Origin: Eriocheir sinensis
Lineage: Eukaryota > Arthropoda > Malacostraca > Decapoda > Varunidae
Direction of reading: 5' to 3'
Assembly: GCF_024679095.1 (NCBI RefSeq)
Contig: NW_026110855.1
Span: 1-64,000 of the forward strand
DNA: 64,000 bases
Shown: positions 63,046-64,000 of the stretch, piece by piece
Position numbering within the stretch: the stretch's first letter is position 1
Layout: each line of letters starts with the position of its first letter
Made by a program: the position numbers and the translations under genes
The notes under the pieces: model-generated
Seen by the model: only the letters and a program-made list of their open reading frames with translations
Database searches by the model: none
Told to the model about the DNA's origin: nothing

Positions 63046-64000
63046 AGACAGAAGAGCGGGCTGTTGAGAGAGAGTTTCAACTTGCCAAGATGCAAGTGGA
63101 AAAAAAAAATTAGAACTCGCCCGTGTCGTCGCCCATGGGAAAACGGCTTCTCCTTCCTGCGAGAACGTGAGAGGACCGAAATTGCCCACCTACCAAGAGG
63201 GAGAGGACATCAACAACTACCTCATCCGTTTAGAAAGGGTGGCTGAACTATTCCGGATCGACAAGGATAGCTACGCTGCGAGGTTGGGTTGTCTCCTCAC
63301 GGGTAAGGCCACTGAACTGTATTCTTCCCTGTCAGCTGATATAATCGAAGATTACGTTCTTTTGAAGAAAGCTCTCCTCACGGGCTTTAGTAAAACGGCG
63401 GAAAACTACCGTCAAGACTTCAGTCACGCCAGGATAAGAGTTGGGGAAAACTACCAGCAGTTCTCCATCCATCTGACTCGGTTGTTCCAGGCGTGGTTGG
63501 AAGCCTCTGATGTCCCCTGCACTTACGAAGAGCTCCGGGAGTTTATGCTCCTGGATCAGTTTCTAACTAATCTCACCCCAGATTTGAGGATCTTCATCAA
63601 GGAGCGCCGGCCGAAACATCTTCCCGACGCAGTGAGACTTGCCGACGACTGGTCGTCTGCCCGCAATGCCTACCCTAAAGCTTCATCTCCTAATTCCCGA
63701 GACCCCTCTAAGGCTGCTTCGCCCACGAAATCTTCAGAATCCTCTCCGGGAGCCTCCTCCAAGACCTCTGCCCAGCCCAGTACAGTAACCCTGAGGTGTC
63801 ACCAATGCGGGGAGGAAGGCCATCTACGTCCGCGCTGCCCGAAGAATCCCCGCGCCTTCAAAGATGTCGAACCTGCTAAACCATCATATCAGGTAGGCTT
63901 TTGCCTTAGTGACAAAAGTGTCCCGAAGTTTTCTGTTTCGGGCACTATTAACGGGTCTTGGAGCTCCAACATCATCAGGGATACTGGCTGTTCCTGTGTG
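63046..64000 (+). CDS. gag core, zinc knuckle and protease start (LTR retrotransposon)
   Basis: After the array, ETEERAVEREFQLAKMQVEK ends at an A10 run (63100-63109), where a one-base shift leads into a frame that stays open to the window end. That frame has LPTYQEGEDINNYLIRLERV (near 63190), RLGCLLTGKATELYSSL, LLKKALLTGFSKTAENYRQD, ARIRVGENYQQFSIHLTRLF and LREFMLLDQFLTNLTPDLRI, the SCAN-like capsid core shared by many arthropod Gypsy-type elements. Then comes an S/P/K-rich linker, a CCHC knuckle CHQCGEEGHLRPRC (about 63800-63841) and IIRDTGCSCV at the end, the D-T-G of a retropepsin-type protease. Polymerase and integrase would lie beyond the window. The core is uninterrupted; only the A-run shift would need explaining (sequencing error, or genuine decay). 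Confidence 0.88.

Noticed and set aside
58955..63246. Long SLSARRRFS or FLSLGKETL minus-strand proteins
   Set aside because: They are antisense readings of the gag 27-bp array.

Overview
The window looks like accessory, repeat-saturated nuclear DNA of an arthropod, most likely a decapod crustacean. The support is indirect: very dense and very long (GA)n, (CA)n and (GT)n tracts, an interstitial TTAGG-type (arthropod telomere) block, CR1-like and Jockey-like non-LTR retrotransposons, a HARBI1/PIF-type transposase exon, tRNA-derived SINEs and an LTR retrotransposon. There are no bacterial operons, rRNA genes or CRISPR arrays. Most long open frames are simple-sequence artefacts.

Layout. 0-6 kb: pyrimidine-rich DNA, an 81-84 bp minisatellite, two small hAT-type MITEs built of hexamers (2321-2587 and 3167-3615, each with an 8-bp target duplication) and CR1-like fragments. 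6-7.9 kb: a GC-rich, frame-shifted gene relic carrying a Ulp1-like (C48) cysteine protease domain. 8.1-10.5 kb: CR1-like copy A. 10.5-13 kb: microsatellites and a ~160 bp pyrimidine minisatellite. 12.9-15.5 kb: a jumbled inverted set of Jockey-like fragments. 15.5-19.3 kb: a 573-bp perfect (GA)n tract and short tandem repeats. 19.3-22.4 kb: CR1-like copy B, the most complete CR1 copy, with a trace of the SGNH esterase and an endonuclease. 23.3-26.2 kb: a CR1-like copy on the minus strand. 26.5-32.4 kb: a nest in which a plus-strand Jockey-like element sits inside a minus-strand one, itself inside a GGGTGT microsatellite. 33.7-35.6 kb: a third CR1-like family. 35.7-40.5 kb: a 4.8-kb C/T minisatellite. 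40.8-45 kb: SINEs, a 432-bp (CA)n tract and another Jockey-like RT fragment. 45.2-48.7 kb: a block flanked by inverted repeats, holding a small exon-like frame and the TTAGG-type array. 48.7-53 kb: CpG-rich DNA, a possible PIF-like fragment and a 77-bp minisatellite. 53.2-55.6 kb: a 24/30/36-bp PEP/VPV minisatellite. 56.0-56.7 kb: HARBI1-like exon (minus). 58.2-58.3 kb: a fold-back element end. 58.9-64 kb: an LTR retrotransposon whose gag contains a ~4-kb 27-bp tandem array, followed by the gag core, a CCHC knuckle and the start of an aspartic protease, running off the window end.

The real genes here are almost all mobile-element genes, and most copies carry frameshifts. The parts worth most attention are the hexamer-filled hAT MITEs, the gag-embedded coiled-coil array, the inverted-repeat block containing telomere-like DNA, the nested insertions with visible target sites, and the Ulp1-like gene relic.
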